Below are positions 6,045 to 14,197 of a DNA stretch of 17,103 nt, one piece after another; positions within the stretch are counted from its first letter, which is position 1, and each line of letters starts with the position of its first letter. Made by a program: the position numbers and the translations under genes. Below the pieces are notes generated by a model. The model was given only the letters and a program-made list of their open reading frames with translations. It was not told the DNA's origin and did no database searches. Source of the DNA: Actinobacteria bacterium UBA3012 (GTDB taxonomy: Bacteria > Actinomycetota > Actinomycetes > Nanopelagicales > Nanopelagicaceae); assembly GCA_002346305.1 (NCBI GenBank), contig DDZI01000041.1:723-17825 (forward strand), written 5' to 3'.

Positions 6045-6988
6045 TACTTTTCCTTTCCAAATCCAACAGATCGGATGTAGACCATTGCAAAACCGCTAAT
6101 ACCAATTAGCACTGCAACTGAAATTGCAGATGCATAACCAAAATCAAAGGCTTGATATGCCTCTTTGAACGCCAATAGCGGAACGACCATTGTTGAATCC
6201 CCCGGACCACCTTCAGTCATCAATAAAACTAAGGTTGGTGAGTTAATCAATTTAATTGCTTCTAGGATTGTTGAAACAAAAAGCACTGGCTTCAACAGCG
6301 GCAACATCACATATCTAAAATGTTGAAAAGAAGATGCGCCATCGATTGCCGTTGATTCGCGTAGTTCCGCTGGAATTCCTTGGATGCCTGCCAAAATAAA
6401 TAATGTAAAGAATGGATAAGAGCGCCAAAGTTCGACAAATAAAACTCCATAAAGCGCTTTATCTGGATCTGCCCAAATTCCTTGGCCACCGATATCAATA
6501 CCTAATGGTGCGACTAAAAGGGTGATAATTCCATACTGAGCATCCAACATGAAACGCCACATGTATGCGGTGACAACTGGCGGCATAAAGAAAGGCAACA
6601 TAACCGCAATACGGGCCGCCCAAATAAATTTTGTATCCCGACTAAGCAACAGAGCTGCCGCCATACCTAGAGAAATTTGGGTAAGTAAACCTACAACTAA
6701 ATACACTATTGTGTTTATTGTAGCGTTACCTACCTCAGGATCTGAGAGCAGTGTCTGGAAATTTTCTAAACCGATGAATTTTGCATCAGGACTCTTCAGT
6801 AATTTGAGTTCGGAAAAACTTAAACGGATACCTCTATAAAGCGGATAGACAATGAACAATGTAACAAGTGCCAGACTTGGAATTAAAAGTACCCAAGCAA
6901 ATGCTTTGCCTTCAAGTACATTTAAAAATCTGGCTAAAGGATTAGCTCTGCGTTCGGCATAATCAACTTTGCGGCCAACCTTTGACAT
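6044..6988 (-). CDS. ABC transporter permease, MalF/UgpA-type
   Basis: A 314-residue membrane subunit that partners the following permease. It has a basic N-terminus (1-28), a first membrane helix (about 29-50, WVLLIPSLALVTLFIVYPL), the characteristic LSFSELKLLKSP and FIGLENFQTLLSDP periplasmic-side segment of MalF-type permeases, and at least five more hydrophobic stretches. The EAA loop is at about 208-234: ELRESTAIDGASSFQHFRYV followed by MLPLLKPV. ATG at 6988 is preceded by GGGGGAG (6998-6992) with only 3 nt of spacing, which is tight but has no better in-frame alternative. The gene has its own promoter module at 7073-7100, giving a leader of roughly 78 nt. The same module precedes the enolase-superfamily gene. 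Confidence 0.95.
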   Translation of the reverse strand: MSKVGRKVDYAERRANPLARFLNVLEGKAFAWVLLIPSLALVTLFIVYPLYRGIRLSFSELKLLKSPDAKFIGLENFQTLLSDPEVGNATINTIVYLVVGLLTQISLGMAAALLLSRDTKFIWAARIAVMLPFFMPPVVTAYMWRFMLDAQYGIITLLVAPLGIDIGGQGIWADPDKALYGVLFVELWRSYPFFTLFILAGIQGIPAELRESTAIDGASSFQHFRYVMLPLLKPVLFVSTILEAIKLINSPTLVLLMTEGGPGDSTMVVPLLAFKEAYQAFDFGYASAISVAVLIGISGFAMVYIRSVGFGKEK

Positions 6989-7072
6989 CTACTCCCCCAC
7001 TTGACTAAACCAAATTGAAAGAAATCAGGCAGTTTTGTTGAACTAGCGAATTCGACTCTACCAACGCCGGCA

Positions 7073-7100
7073 ATTCTGGTACATATGGGTGATTTGTCAA
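7073..7100 (-). promoter_or_regulatory. Promoter of the permease genes (module copy 1)
   Basis: On the minus strand TTGACA (7100-7095) and CAGAAT (7078-7073) are separated by 16 nt, a good -35 and a fair -10 for the main sigma factor. The sequence closely matches the promoter upstream of the enolase-superfamily gene (8327-8354), including much of the spacer and a downstream motif (7052-7066; TAGAGTCGA preceded by CGTT on the minus strand). Conservation well beyond the -10 and -35 hexamers suggests a shared operator. The promoter begins directly after the U-tract at the end of the preceding gene. Confidence 0.7.
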
Positions 7101-7101
7101 G

Positions 7102-7119
7102 AAAAAGGGCTGATCAACC
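7102..7119 (-). terminator. Small terminator-like hairpin at the end of the enolase-superfamily gene
   Basis: On the minus strand GGTTGATCAGCC (7119-7108) forms a 4-bp stem, including one G-U pair, with a 4-nt loop. After one C it is followed by five U. It overlaps the TGA stop codon (7116-7114) and ends just before the -35 of the permease promoter. It is weak thermodynamically, so at most partial termination is expected. Confidence 0.25.
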
Positions 7120-8256
7120 TAGAAGACCGGCATCTTCTGCGCGTCCATAGACATTTGCCAGCATCTTCATGGGTTTATTTGATGGCGCATGATTCTCGAG
7201 ATACTTTTGATCAAATTCGATTCCGGCACCGGGAGTTTGGTTAAGCACAATGCATCCATCCTCAATCTGCATCGGATTGACTAATGGTGCCTCTCGTCCC
7301 ATTTCGAAAACCTCCATCATTACATGGTGTTTCCACGTTGAAGAAAGGTGCGCGATGCTGTTTCCGACATCGGGACCGGTAACAACTGGACGTTGGAAAG
7401 CAGCAGCCATATCCGCCACGATTCCACCGCCTGTAAAACCCGAGACGTGTGAACCGATTTGAATCACATCCCCTGCACCATGTTGAAAAAGCGGTACAAA
7501 CTGTTGCGGGTCTGTGAAATTTTCACCAGTCGCGATTGGAGCACGCACGCCCTCAGATACCCGCCTAAGTCCTTCGAAATCGCCCCGAGCAACTGGTTCT
7601 TCAACCCAGAGAAAGTCGAAATATTTTTCTAACAGAGAAACTCTTTGAATCGCTTGCTTCGGTGACCACCATTCGTTTGCGTCAATGATCAACTGCGGAC
7701 GACCACCTTTGGAAGTTAGCGCATCAATCATGATACGAAGGCGCCGCTCATCATCTTCAGCGTTACGTCCAACTTTTAGCTTTCCGGCAGTAACGCCTTT
7801 TGCTGCAAGTCCCGCGTAGAAATTATACAGATCTTCATCGCTAAGTGGAAAGTCCAATCCACTTGCGTAAGCGCGTACTGGTTTTCCGTTTCCGCCGAGT
7901 TCTTTCCAAAGCGGAACTCCGTGGATCTTTGCACGCAAGTCCCACAGTGCACGGTCGATCGCAGAAATGCCTGCTGCCATAGGACCGTGAAGTCCGGCTT
8001 TGAAGGCCCGTGCAGTCATCCGATTCCAACTGCTACGAACAGAGCGAGGATCTGTTCCGATTACAAGATCTGCAAGTCCAGGAATTGTGTCAGCCGCGCT
8101 ACCTACTCCAACACAACAACCAGTGACTCCCTCATCTGTGCGTATGAAGACTGCTAATTCCAATCCTTCGCTGGCTCCATCGGGAAGATTGACATCCCCG
8201 ATCAGTCGATTCATTTGATATGTATAAGGAGTGAACGAAATCTCTGTAACAATCAC
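7114..8256 (-). CDS. Enolase-superfamily (mandelate racemase/muconate lactonizing-like) enzyme
   Basis: A 380-residue member of the enolase superfamily, whose Mg-dependent enzymes abstract a proton alpha to a carboxylate; cytoplasmic. The N-terminal capping domain (1-125) ends with IDRALWDLRAKIHGVPLWKELGG. The barrel domain shows the KxK motif (Lys159-x-Lys161) and three metal-ligand positions: Asp192 (IIDANEWW), Glu219/220 (WVEEP) and Glu245 (ATGENF). The beta-7/beta-8 region is unusual: DVIQIGSHVSGFTGG (263-277) and TGPDVGNSIAH (293-303) do not show the standard Asp-His dyad of mandelate racemase or the second Lys of muconate lactonizing enzymes by eye. A sugar-acid dehydratase or epimerase is possible but not assigned. 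The start is GTG at 8256, preceded by GGAGG (8269-8265) with 8-nt spacing. It is the first gene of the uptake cassette, with a promoter matching that of the permeases. Confidence 0.9.
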   Translation of the reverse strand: MIVTEISFTPYTYQMNRLIGDVNLPDGASEGLELAVFIRTDEGVTGCCVGVGSAADTIPGLADLVIGTDPRSVRSSWNRMTARAFKAGLHGPMAAGISAIDRALWDLRAKIHGVPLWKELGGNGKPVRAYASGLDFPLSDEDLYNFYAGLAAKGVTAGKLKVGRNAEDDERRLRIMIDALTSKGGRPQLIIDANEWWSPKQAIQRVSLLEKYFDFLWVEEPVARGDFEGLRRVSEGVRAPIATGENFTDPQQFVPLFQHGAGDVIQIGSHVSGFTGGGIVADMAAAFQRPVVTGPDVGNSIAHLSSTWKHHVMMEVFEMGREAPLVNPMQIEDGCIVLNQTPGAGIEFDQKYLENHAPSNKPMKMLANVYGRAEDAGLLG

Positions 8257-8326
8257 TTAAACCACCTCCACGCACACGGGTTTCTCGTCAACATAATGAG
8301 ATCGACTCTAGAAACGTTATGACACA

Positions 8327-8354
8327 ATTCTGGTGCAGATAAGTGGATTGTCAA
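8327..8354 (-). promoter_or_regulatory. Promoter of the enolase-superfamily gene (module copy 2)
   Basis: On the minus strand TTGACA (8354-8349), 16-nt spacer, CAGAAT (8332-8327). The -35 overlaps the TGA stop codon of lnt (8353-8351), so the core block ends and the cassette begins within a few bases. Downstream, 8302-8316 repeats the motif seen at 7052-7066 (CGTT, two variable bases, TAGAGTCGA on the minus strand), though 4 bp further from the -10. Around 8311-8321 lies GAAACGTTATG, an AACGTT-centred sequence reminiscent of LacI-family operators; that reading is speculative. Confidence 0.7.
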
Positions 8355-9790
8355 GCAACACGAAAAAATCTACGCTTTACTGAAAATATCAATAAAACGA
8401 AAATTGCACCGAATGAGCCCCTTACCACCCAAGAGGATAACCAGAGGGCAGATGTATTCGCATTCATTAAATTTACTTCACCATAAAGAATTCGGGGTTC
8501 ATACTTTGGCAACATTGAAGTGATCTTTCCATTTTGATCTATTAATGCAGTGTTTCCAACAGTTGAAACCACAACGATGTTACGACCTAATTCAATTGCA
8601 CGAGCCTGGGTAATTTGTAACTGTTGGTCACTTTCGGCAGATTTACCAAATGTTGCATTATTAGTTTGTGCAATAATCAAATTCGAATTGCCAGCATCTT
8701 GTCGAAGCAATTGATCACTTAAAATCTCGAAACAAATCACTGGCAGAATCTTTGCATCTCCCACTGAAAAAATCTGAGATCTCACTCCCGCTTCAAAATC
8801 GGTGACATTTTTTGCTAAGGGTGAGATAAATTCGGCCAAAGATCGCAACGGCATAAATTCCCCGAATGGGGCCAATTCTCTTTTTTGATAGATTGAAGAT
8901 GCGCGGGAACCGTTATCGTTGGGCTCCCAAAGTATGGAGAGATTTGTTGGACGAGAATTGTTACTTCCAACTCCACCAACAACTAAGGGTTTATCAAGAA
9001 AATTTACTAAATCATTTATTTGATCTTTCGCTTCCGTCAATGGATTAACATCAGATGCATTCTCTGGCCAAATAAAGAGATCAGGTTCAAAATTTGAGGG
9101 TCGGTTTGCTTGAACCTTCCAATTCTTCGTCAACTCAAGATGATTATTCAATACTGCCATTCGTTGCGAGTTGAAATCTAAACCTAAATCGGGAACAGAA
9201 CCCTGAACAGCCGCTACTTTGAAAGAACTGTTCTCACCCGTAGAGTTGTTAGGAATAAACAAATTCGCAAAGAGAATTAACAAAAGCGGAAAATATCTAA
9301 AATTCAATTTCAGAAATACTAAATAAAGTAAAACACCAATAAATACGATAGTGAACGAGGCTAATGGAACCCCACCAAGTGAAAGTATTTGAGAAAAAGG
9401 TGTCTGTGCCGCAGTGAAACCGGCTCTCCCCCATCCAAAACCACCAAATGGATAATTACTGCGGAACCACTCCAAGATCACCCACAAGGAGGGCATGGCT
9501 ATGAGCAATACCAAACCTTTTTGATTTGCAACCCATGCGAATGGTGCAATTAAGAACGCTTGTCCAACTGCCAAAATTAACCAAGGCCAGATACCGACAT
9601 ATGTGCTGGACCAATGCAACAAGGGCAATGTAAAGCCCAGCGAAAAGAGAATGCCTTGCAAAGTTCGACTTCTGAAGGATCTCTTATGAATTCGTTTGAT
9701 AATCAATGCGATTGCTATTGGAAAGAAAACCCACACTTCAACGGGCGCAAATGCAAATTGTGCGAGTACACCGTAAATGAAAGAAAACAT
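8351..9790 (-). CDS. lnt: Apolipoprotein N-acyltransferase
   Basis: Membrane enzyme that N-acylates the lipid-modified cysteine of lipoproteins, using phospholipid as donor. The 479 residues comprise about six N-terminal membrane segments (within 1-180), an extracytoplasmic nitrilase-like domain (about 190-440) and one C-terminal membrane segment (about 450-471). The nitrilase catalytic triad is complete: Glu243 (WPEN), Lys303 (YQKREL) and Cys353 (VICFE), with the Lnt-typical LAPFGEFMP loop (306-314) after the Lys. This is a single-domain Lnt, not fused to a polyprenol-phosphate mannosyltransferase as in some mycobacteria. ATG at 9790 lies 2 nt past the stop of the exonuclease gene and has no clear Shine-Dalgarno, so translation is probably coupled. 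It is the last gene of the core block; I see no hairpin terminator after it before the cassette promoter. Confidence 0.95.
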   Translation of the reverse strand: MFSFIYGVLAQFAFAPVEVWVFFPIAIALIIKRIHKRSFRSRTLQGILFSLGFTLPLLHWSSTYVGIWPWLILAVGQAFLIAPFAWVANQKGLVLLIAMPSLWVILEWFRSNYPFGGFGWGRAGFTAAQTPFSQILSLGGVPLASFTIVFIGVLLYLVFLKLNFRYFPLLLILFANLFIPNNSTGENSSFKVAAVQGSVPDLGLDFNSQRMAVLNNHLELTKNWKVQANRPSNFEPDLFIWPENASDVNPLTEAKDQINDLVNFLDKPLVVGGVGSNNSRPTNLSILWEPNDNGSRASSIYQKRELAPFGEFMPLRSLAEFISPLAKNVTDFEAGVRSQIFSVGDAKILPVICFEILSDQLLRQDAGNSNLIIAQTNNATFGKSAESDQQLQITQARAIELGRNIVVVSTVGNTALIDQNGKITSMLPKYEPRILYGEVNLMNANTSALWLSSWVVRGSFGAIFVLLIFSVKRRFFRVA

Positions 9791-9792
9791 GG

Positions 9793-10713
9793 CTAAAGCT
9801 CTAAAGCGCTCAGGAGGCGTTTCACTGAGGAATCAATTCCGTAACTTTTGGCAAGGATTTCCAACGCTTTGGGATTAACTACCTTCTTTGGCAAAGTGAA
9901 AGGACCTTTTGGTAGTCGAAGATCATCAACGCAGTTAACAACTACTTCGGCTTTCCGTAAGTAATCAGCACTTTCTAATATCTTCTTTTGCAAAGAAGCA
10001 GATAGTTTTGAATTCGAATTATTCGCAGCCTCTATAATTTCCTCGATGGTCGCAAAACTATTTGCAATAGTCGCGGCACCTTTTGGACCTATTCCCCGTG
10101 CACCTGGTAGACCATCAGATGGATCTCCTCGGAAAGTGGCAAATAACGCGTATCTATCACCAGGAATTTCATATCTATTTTTGATCCATTTCAAATCAAC
10201 TAACTCATGTTGAGAAATGCCTTTAGCAATATAAGCGACTTTTACTTTTTTCTTGTCGTCGACCAGTTGGAAAAGATCTCGATCGCCAGTAACGATAAAT
10301 GTTGGACCTGGTTCCCTAACTGACAGCGTTGCGATCACATCATCGGCTTCGTAATCATCGATTCCAATTAATGGAATACCAATCGCATCTAAAACTTCCA
10401 TGATTACCGGGACTTGGGCTTCTAATATCTCTAATTCTTCAGCAGCATCACTTGAAGAACCGTCATCAGATTCTTCTTCAATTCGATTAGCCTTGTACTC
10501 CGGAATTAAATCTGTCCGCCACGATGGCCGCCAATCACCATCCAAACAAGCAACGATTCGATCAGGCTGATAAGTAACGGCCATTCGTGCAATTGAATCC
10601 AGATAGCCTCGAACCGCGTTGACTGGTTGTCCGGATGGAGAAACCATTGATTGAGGCAGGCCATAAAAAGCTCGATACCAGAGCGAAGCGCTGTCTAAAA
10701 GTAAAAGTGTCAT
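9793..10713 (-). CDS. Stand-alone 5'-3' exonuclease (DNA polymerase I 5'-nuclease family)
   Basis: A 306-residue PIN-like/H3TH nuclease related to the N-terminal domain of DNA polymerase I, acting on flaps or RNA primers during replication and repair. Metal-binding acidic positions are visible: Asp7 in LLLLDSASLWYRAFYG, Asp59 in ACLDGD, the YEADD cluster (121-125), TGDRD (142-146) and Asp197/Asp200 in GDPSDGLPG. The helix-hairpin DNA-binding region follows as GARGIGPKGAATI (204-216). There is no polymerase domain. An acidic insertion at 79-95 is rich in Glu/Asp/Ser. The gene overlaps the helicase gene by 4 bp (ATGA), showing translational coupling, and is followed 2 nt later by lnt. The same helicase-exonuclease neighbourhood is known in mycobacteria. 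Confidence 0.93.
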   Translation of the reverse strand: MTLLLLDSASLWYRAFYGLPQSMVSPSGQPVNAVRGYLDSIARMAVTYQPDRIVACLDGDWRPSWRTDLIPEYKANRIEEESDDGSSSDAAEELEILEAQVPVIMEVLDAIGIPLIGIDDYEADDVIATLSVREPGPTFIVTGDRDLFQLVDDKKKVKVAYIAKGISQHELVDLKWIKNRYEIPGDRYALFATFRGDPSDGLPGARGIGPKGAATIANSFATIEEIIEAANNSNSKLSASLQKKILESADYLRKAEVVVNCVDDLRLPKGPFTLPKKVVNPKALEILAKSYGIDSSVKRLLSALEL

Positions 10714-13340
10714 GCGACTTGATTGGAGTAAGCAATAACTCCGCGTTTTAGTAGTTTTGTTGCCTCGCTAGCGGCAAATGACAATGGGTTTGACAGAGCA
10801 GATATTTGTGTAAGTAAATCCAATAGTTGTTTCATCTGCCTTACAAAATCTCCTGCTGTTAAATCAGTGTTTTCAAGTACTTCGCTTAGGGTCGCACCAC
10901 TAGCCCAGCGATACGTTGCCCAAGTTAAGCCAGTGTCTATTTGGCGCATGGTGTCTAACCTATTTTTTGACTCCAAAGTGTGAATAGCAAACCAAATACG
11001 TTCCATGGATTTAGTTGCTTCAAGTATTGTGCCTTTAGGTGTTTTCATTTTTGCTTCGTCATCATTGCGCGCTTGGAAAATTATCGCTGAAAGTACGGAT
11101 GCAAGTTCTGCTGGAGTTAACTCATTCCAAATTTTTTGACGAATAGATTCAGAAACCAATAAATCAAACTCTGAATATATGATTGAGAGCATCTCACCTT
11201 CCGGTGCAATATTTTCTCCATCAATGTAATTCAATTCAGACAAAACCGAACAGATCTGATCAAATGTTCTTGGGATGACATGCGTCCGGTTTTCAACACG
11301 TTTTTGTAAGTCGATTATTTCCCGTTCCAAACGATCTGCACGTTCTGATATTCGCGCATGCTCTTCACGGTCGTTGCATGCATGGCATGGATGAGCCCTC
11401 ATGGTTGATCTCAACTCAATCAAAATGGCGTCCTCTTCCTCAGCTGCAGCGTTTCTCTTGACACCGCTTTGCCTAAAAAGATCCAACCAAACTGATTTGT
11501 CTTTAGCGTTTTTGTGGCTTAATCCTCCTGGGATTTTTAATTGGCCCACAATATTCACGCCATACTGACAATCATTGGGACTTAAACGATGCACTCGTTT
11601 ATCTAAAGTCATCACAAGTGGTCTGGCATACTCATGACCGCGCTCGATGACTAATGCAATTCCGTTTCGCCGGCCACCACCTATAGCCAAAATCGCTCCT
11701 CTATTGACAGTTCCAAGAGTGTCAATCACTTGAGGTAATGAGGCTTTCTTATTACGTTCATTTTTCTCGTGATCCTTAATCTGTCTGCGGATCGCCGCAT
11801 ATGTACTGAAATCTCCAAGATGGCATTCAATTTCCTTATTTATCTCAAGTATGGCATTTTCATTTTTTGAAATTTGTCTGGCAATTCCAACGACAGATCT
11901 ATCGGCTTGGAATTGCGCAAATGATGAGGCTAATAATTCGCGGGCAGTATTTTTTCCTGAAGTTGACAAGAGATTTACGGCCATGTTGTAAGTGGGATAG
12001 AAAGAAGAGCGCAATGGGTAGGTTCTTGTTGTAGCTAAACCAGCCAAACTCGGAATATCCACCTCGGGACTCCATACGATTACCGCGTTGCCTTCTATAT
12101 CGATTCCACGCCTTCCGGCTCGTCCAGTTAATTGAGTGAACTCCCCTGGAGAAATTTCTACATGGGCTTCGCCGTTCCACTTGGTCAATTTCTCAAGCAC
12201 AACTGTTTTGGCTGGCATATTAATACCCAAAGCTAAGGTTTCAGTTGCAAAGACAACTCGGATATAACCGGCTTGGAATAATTCCTCAGTTAACTCTTTA
12301 AACGGTGGAATTAATCCAGCATGGTGGGATGCGATTCCACGTTCTAGAGCTTTTGACCACTCCCCAAAATTCAGAGCACTTAAATCTTCTGGCGCTATCA
12401 CGTTAGCCAAAGCTTCAATTCTCGAACGAATGATTGATTTCTCTTCACTCGAAGTTAAATCAAGTTTCGCGCATGATCGAACAGCCGCATCACATGCTGC
12501 TCTACTGAAAATGAAAAATATGGCAGGAAGCATATTTCTTTCCGCCAATTTATTGACTATCTCACTTCTAGGGAGTTGACGATATTCATTTCGAAAATCT
12601 CTGTTGCGATAAATTCGTTGATAATTTTGCGAAATTCGAACTAAATCCTTATTTGGCGAACTTCCTTCAGACAAAAGCGGAAAAAAATCATTCCCTTGCA
12701 AGACATATTGATGCAACGGGACCGGCCTAGTTTCACTAAGGATTACTCGAATTTCACCCCTAACGGTTGACAGCCACTCCCCAAATTCTTCAACGTTTGA
12801 AACAGTGGCAGAAAGTGAAATAACTGGGATCTCTTGAGGAAGGTGAATTAAAATCTCTTCCCAGACCGCTCCTCTGAATTTATCTCCCAAGAAGTGAACC
12901 TCATCTAAGACCACAAAACCTAGATTCTCTAAAGTATTGGAACCTGCGTAAATCATATTTCTTAGCACTTCGGTCGTCATCACGACAATTGGAGCTTCTC
13001 CATTTACTGACACATCTCCTGTTAAGAGTCCGACATGATCAGATCCGTATCGCTCTACAAACTCTGAATACTTTTGATTGGAGAGTGCTTTTATAGGCGT
13101 AGTGTAAAAAACTTTTTTCCCACGTTCATAAGCTAGAAATGTCGCAAATTCACCAACTACAGTTTTTCCAGCGCCCGTTGGGGCTGCAACTAAAACTCCA
13201 AAGCCATCTTCTAGTGCATGACAGGCTTCAATTTGAAATTCATCTGGGGTGAAAGAAAGATTAGAAACGAAGTTTTGAAACTCTGGATGTGAAACCCGTT
13301 TTTTGCTCGCAGCGAATCGTGCTGATGGTGAACTGTCCAT
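10710..13340 (-). CDS. helY: Ski2/Mtr4-like DExH-box helicase HelY
   Basis: An 876-residue superfamily-2 helicase. Motifs in order: Walker A APTGAGKT (53-60), motif Ia TTPIKALSNQK (80-90), motif II DEVH (146-149), motif III SAT (177-179), a HHAGL motif (339-343), FATETLALGINMPAKT (364-379) and motif VI QLTGRAGRRG (403-412). The C-terminal DSHCT-type domain (about 700-870) and the HPCHACNDREEHAR cysteine motif in the middle match actinobacterial HelY rather than RecQ or RecG. It probably remodels RNA; its cellular role is poorly established. ATG at 13340 overlaps the TAA of the lipid-kinase gene by one base (TAATG), and its own stop overlaps the exonuclease start by four. Length is typical for the family. 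Confidence 0.95.
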   Translation of the reverse strand: MDSSPSARFAASKKRVSHPEFQNFVSNLSFTPDEFQIEACHALEDGFGVLVAAPTGAGKTVVGEFATFLAYERGKKVFYTTPIKALSNQKYSEFVERYGSDHVGLLTGDVSVNGEAPIVVMTTEVLRNMIYAGSNTLENLGFVVLDEVHFLGDKFRGAVWEEILIHLPQEIPVISLSATVSNVEEFGEWLSTVRGEIRVILSETRPVPLHQYVLQGNDFFPLLSEGSSPNKDLVRISQNYQRIYRNRDFRNEYRQLPRSEIVNKLAERNMLPAIFFIFSRAACDAAVRSCAKLDLTSSEEKSIIRSRIEALANVIAPEDLSALNFGEWSKALERGIASHHAGLIPPFKELTEELFQAGYIRVVFATETLALGINMPAKTVVLEKLTKWNGEAHVEISPGEFTQLTGRAGRRGIDIEGNAVIVWSPEVDIPSLAGLATTRTYPLRSSFYPTYNMAVNLLSTSGKNTARELLASSFAQFQADRSVVGIARQISKNENAILEINKEIECHLGDFSTYAAIRRQIKDHEKNERNKKASLPQVIDTLGTVNRGAILAIGGGRRNGIALVIERGHEYARPLVMTLDKRVHRLSPNDCQYGVNIVGQLKIPGGLSHKNAKDKSVWLDLFRQSGVKRNAAAEEEDAILIELRSTMRAHPCHACNDREEHARISERADRLEREIIDLQKRVENRTHVIPRTFDQICSVLSELNYIDGENIAPEGEMLSIIYSEFDLLVSESIRQKIWNELTPAELASVLSAIIFQARNDDEAKMKTPKGTILEATKSMERIWFAIHTLESKNRLDTMRQIDTGLTWATYRWASGATLSEVLENTDLTAGDFVRQMKQLLDLLTQISALSNPLSFAASEATKLLKRGVIAYSNQVA

Positions 13341-14197
13341 TAGCGCAATACCTTCATCCGATTTGGCGAAATCGAAATATTTAATGGCAGATTTCCAATT
13401 CTTTCACCATCGGCATATCCAACGGCGTCAGCTGTGATTTGAATAGAGCGTCCTTGAAAAATTGAAACAGCGGGATGGGTTATGTGGAGCCCCTTAAAAA
13501 CTGAAGGAAAGATTCGGATAAATTCAAATTTTGATACCGGACCTAAGATCATAATGTCTAAAAGTCCGTCCTGTAATTGCGCTGCAGGGCAAACTTTCAT
13601 CCCCCCACCATATGACAATCCGTTAGCAATCGCGATCAACATCGCTTGAGTTTCAAGTGATTTACCATCGACAACTATCTTGTAAGACTTGGGTTGAAAT
13701 CTGGATAATTCTAGAAGCATTGCAATGTTGTATTTCATTTTCCCATGTGGCCATTTCAAGCCGTTGGCTCGTTCATTTACTATCGAATCAAAACCGGTCG
13801 AACAAATTGCCGCGAAATAATCCTCTCCCACTTTTCCTAGATCGACCAAATCAATATTCGCAGAAGTGGCTCTTTTAATACTTGAAATAGGGTCATCAAG
13901 GGCTAGGCCAAGTGCTCTTGCGAAATCATTGCCTGTACCTGCTGGAATTAATCCAATTGGATTATTTTCGATGTTGTTAATCGCAGCGTGTACCATTCCA
14001 TCGCCGCCTATAACAATTACTTTGGCCTCGGGATATTTCTGAATATTCCCCTTTAGCAATAATAAGGATTGATTCAGCGATGATGTTGAGATTAAAATAA
14101 AATGTAGATTTTGGGAAATCAAATACTTTTCAATAATGGCAAGGACTTTTGCGCCTTTCCCACGACCTGATGTGGGATTGGCAAAAAGGATTAACAT
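13340..14197 (-). CDS. Diacylglycerol kinase-family lipid kinase (DagK/YegS-like)
   Basis: A 285-residue kinase of the DAGK catalytic family, phosphorylating diacylglycerol or a related lipid at the inner face of the membrane. Motifs: NPTSGRGKG (7-15), the nucleotide-binding GGDG at 64-67 (followed by Met rather than the usual Thr) and PAGTGNDFAR (85-94), then a C-terminal beta-rich domain with SYGGGMKVCPAAQLQDGLLD, the standard second signature. It could recycle diacylglycerol released during phospholipid or lipoprotein metabolism, or act on another lipid; the sequence does not decide. ATG at 14197 directly abuts the TAA of tatC and the end overlaps helY by one base, so it is embedded in the operon. 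Mycobacterial tatC-helY clusters, as I recall them, lack this gene here. Confidence 0.92.
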   Translation of the reverse strand: MLILFANPTSGRGKGAKVLAIIEKYLISQNLHFILISTSSLNQSLLLLKGNIQKYPEAKVIVIGGDGMVHAAINNIENNPIGLIPAGTGNDFARALGLALDDPISSIKRATSANIDLVDLGKVGEDYFAAICSTGFDSIVNERANGLKWPHGKMKYNIAMLLELSRFQPKSYKIVVDGKSLETQAMLIAIANGLSYGGGMKVCPAAQLQDGLLDIMILGPVSKFEFIRIFPSVFKGLHITHPAVSIFQGRSIQITADAVGYADGERIGNLPLNISISPNRMKVLR

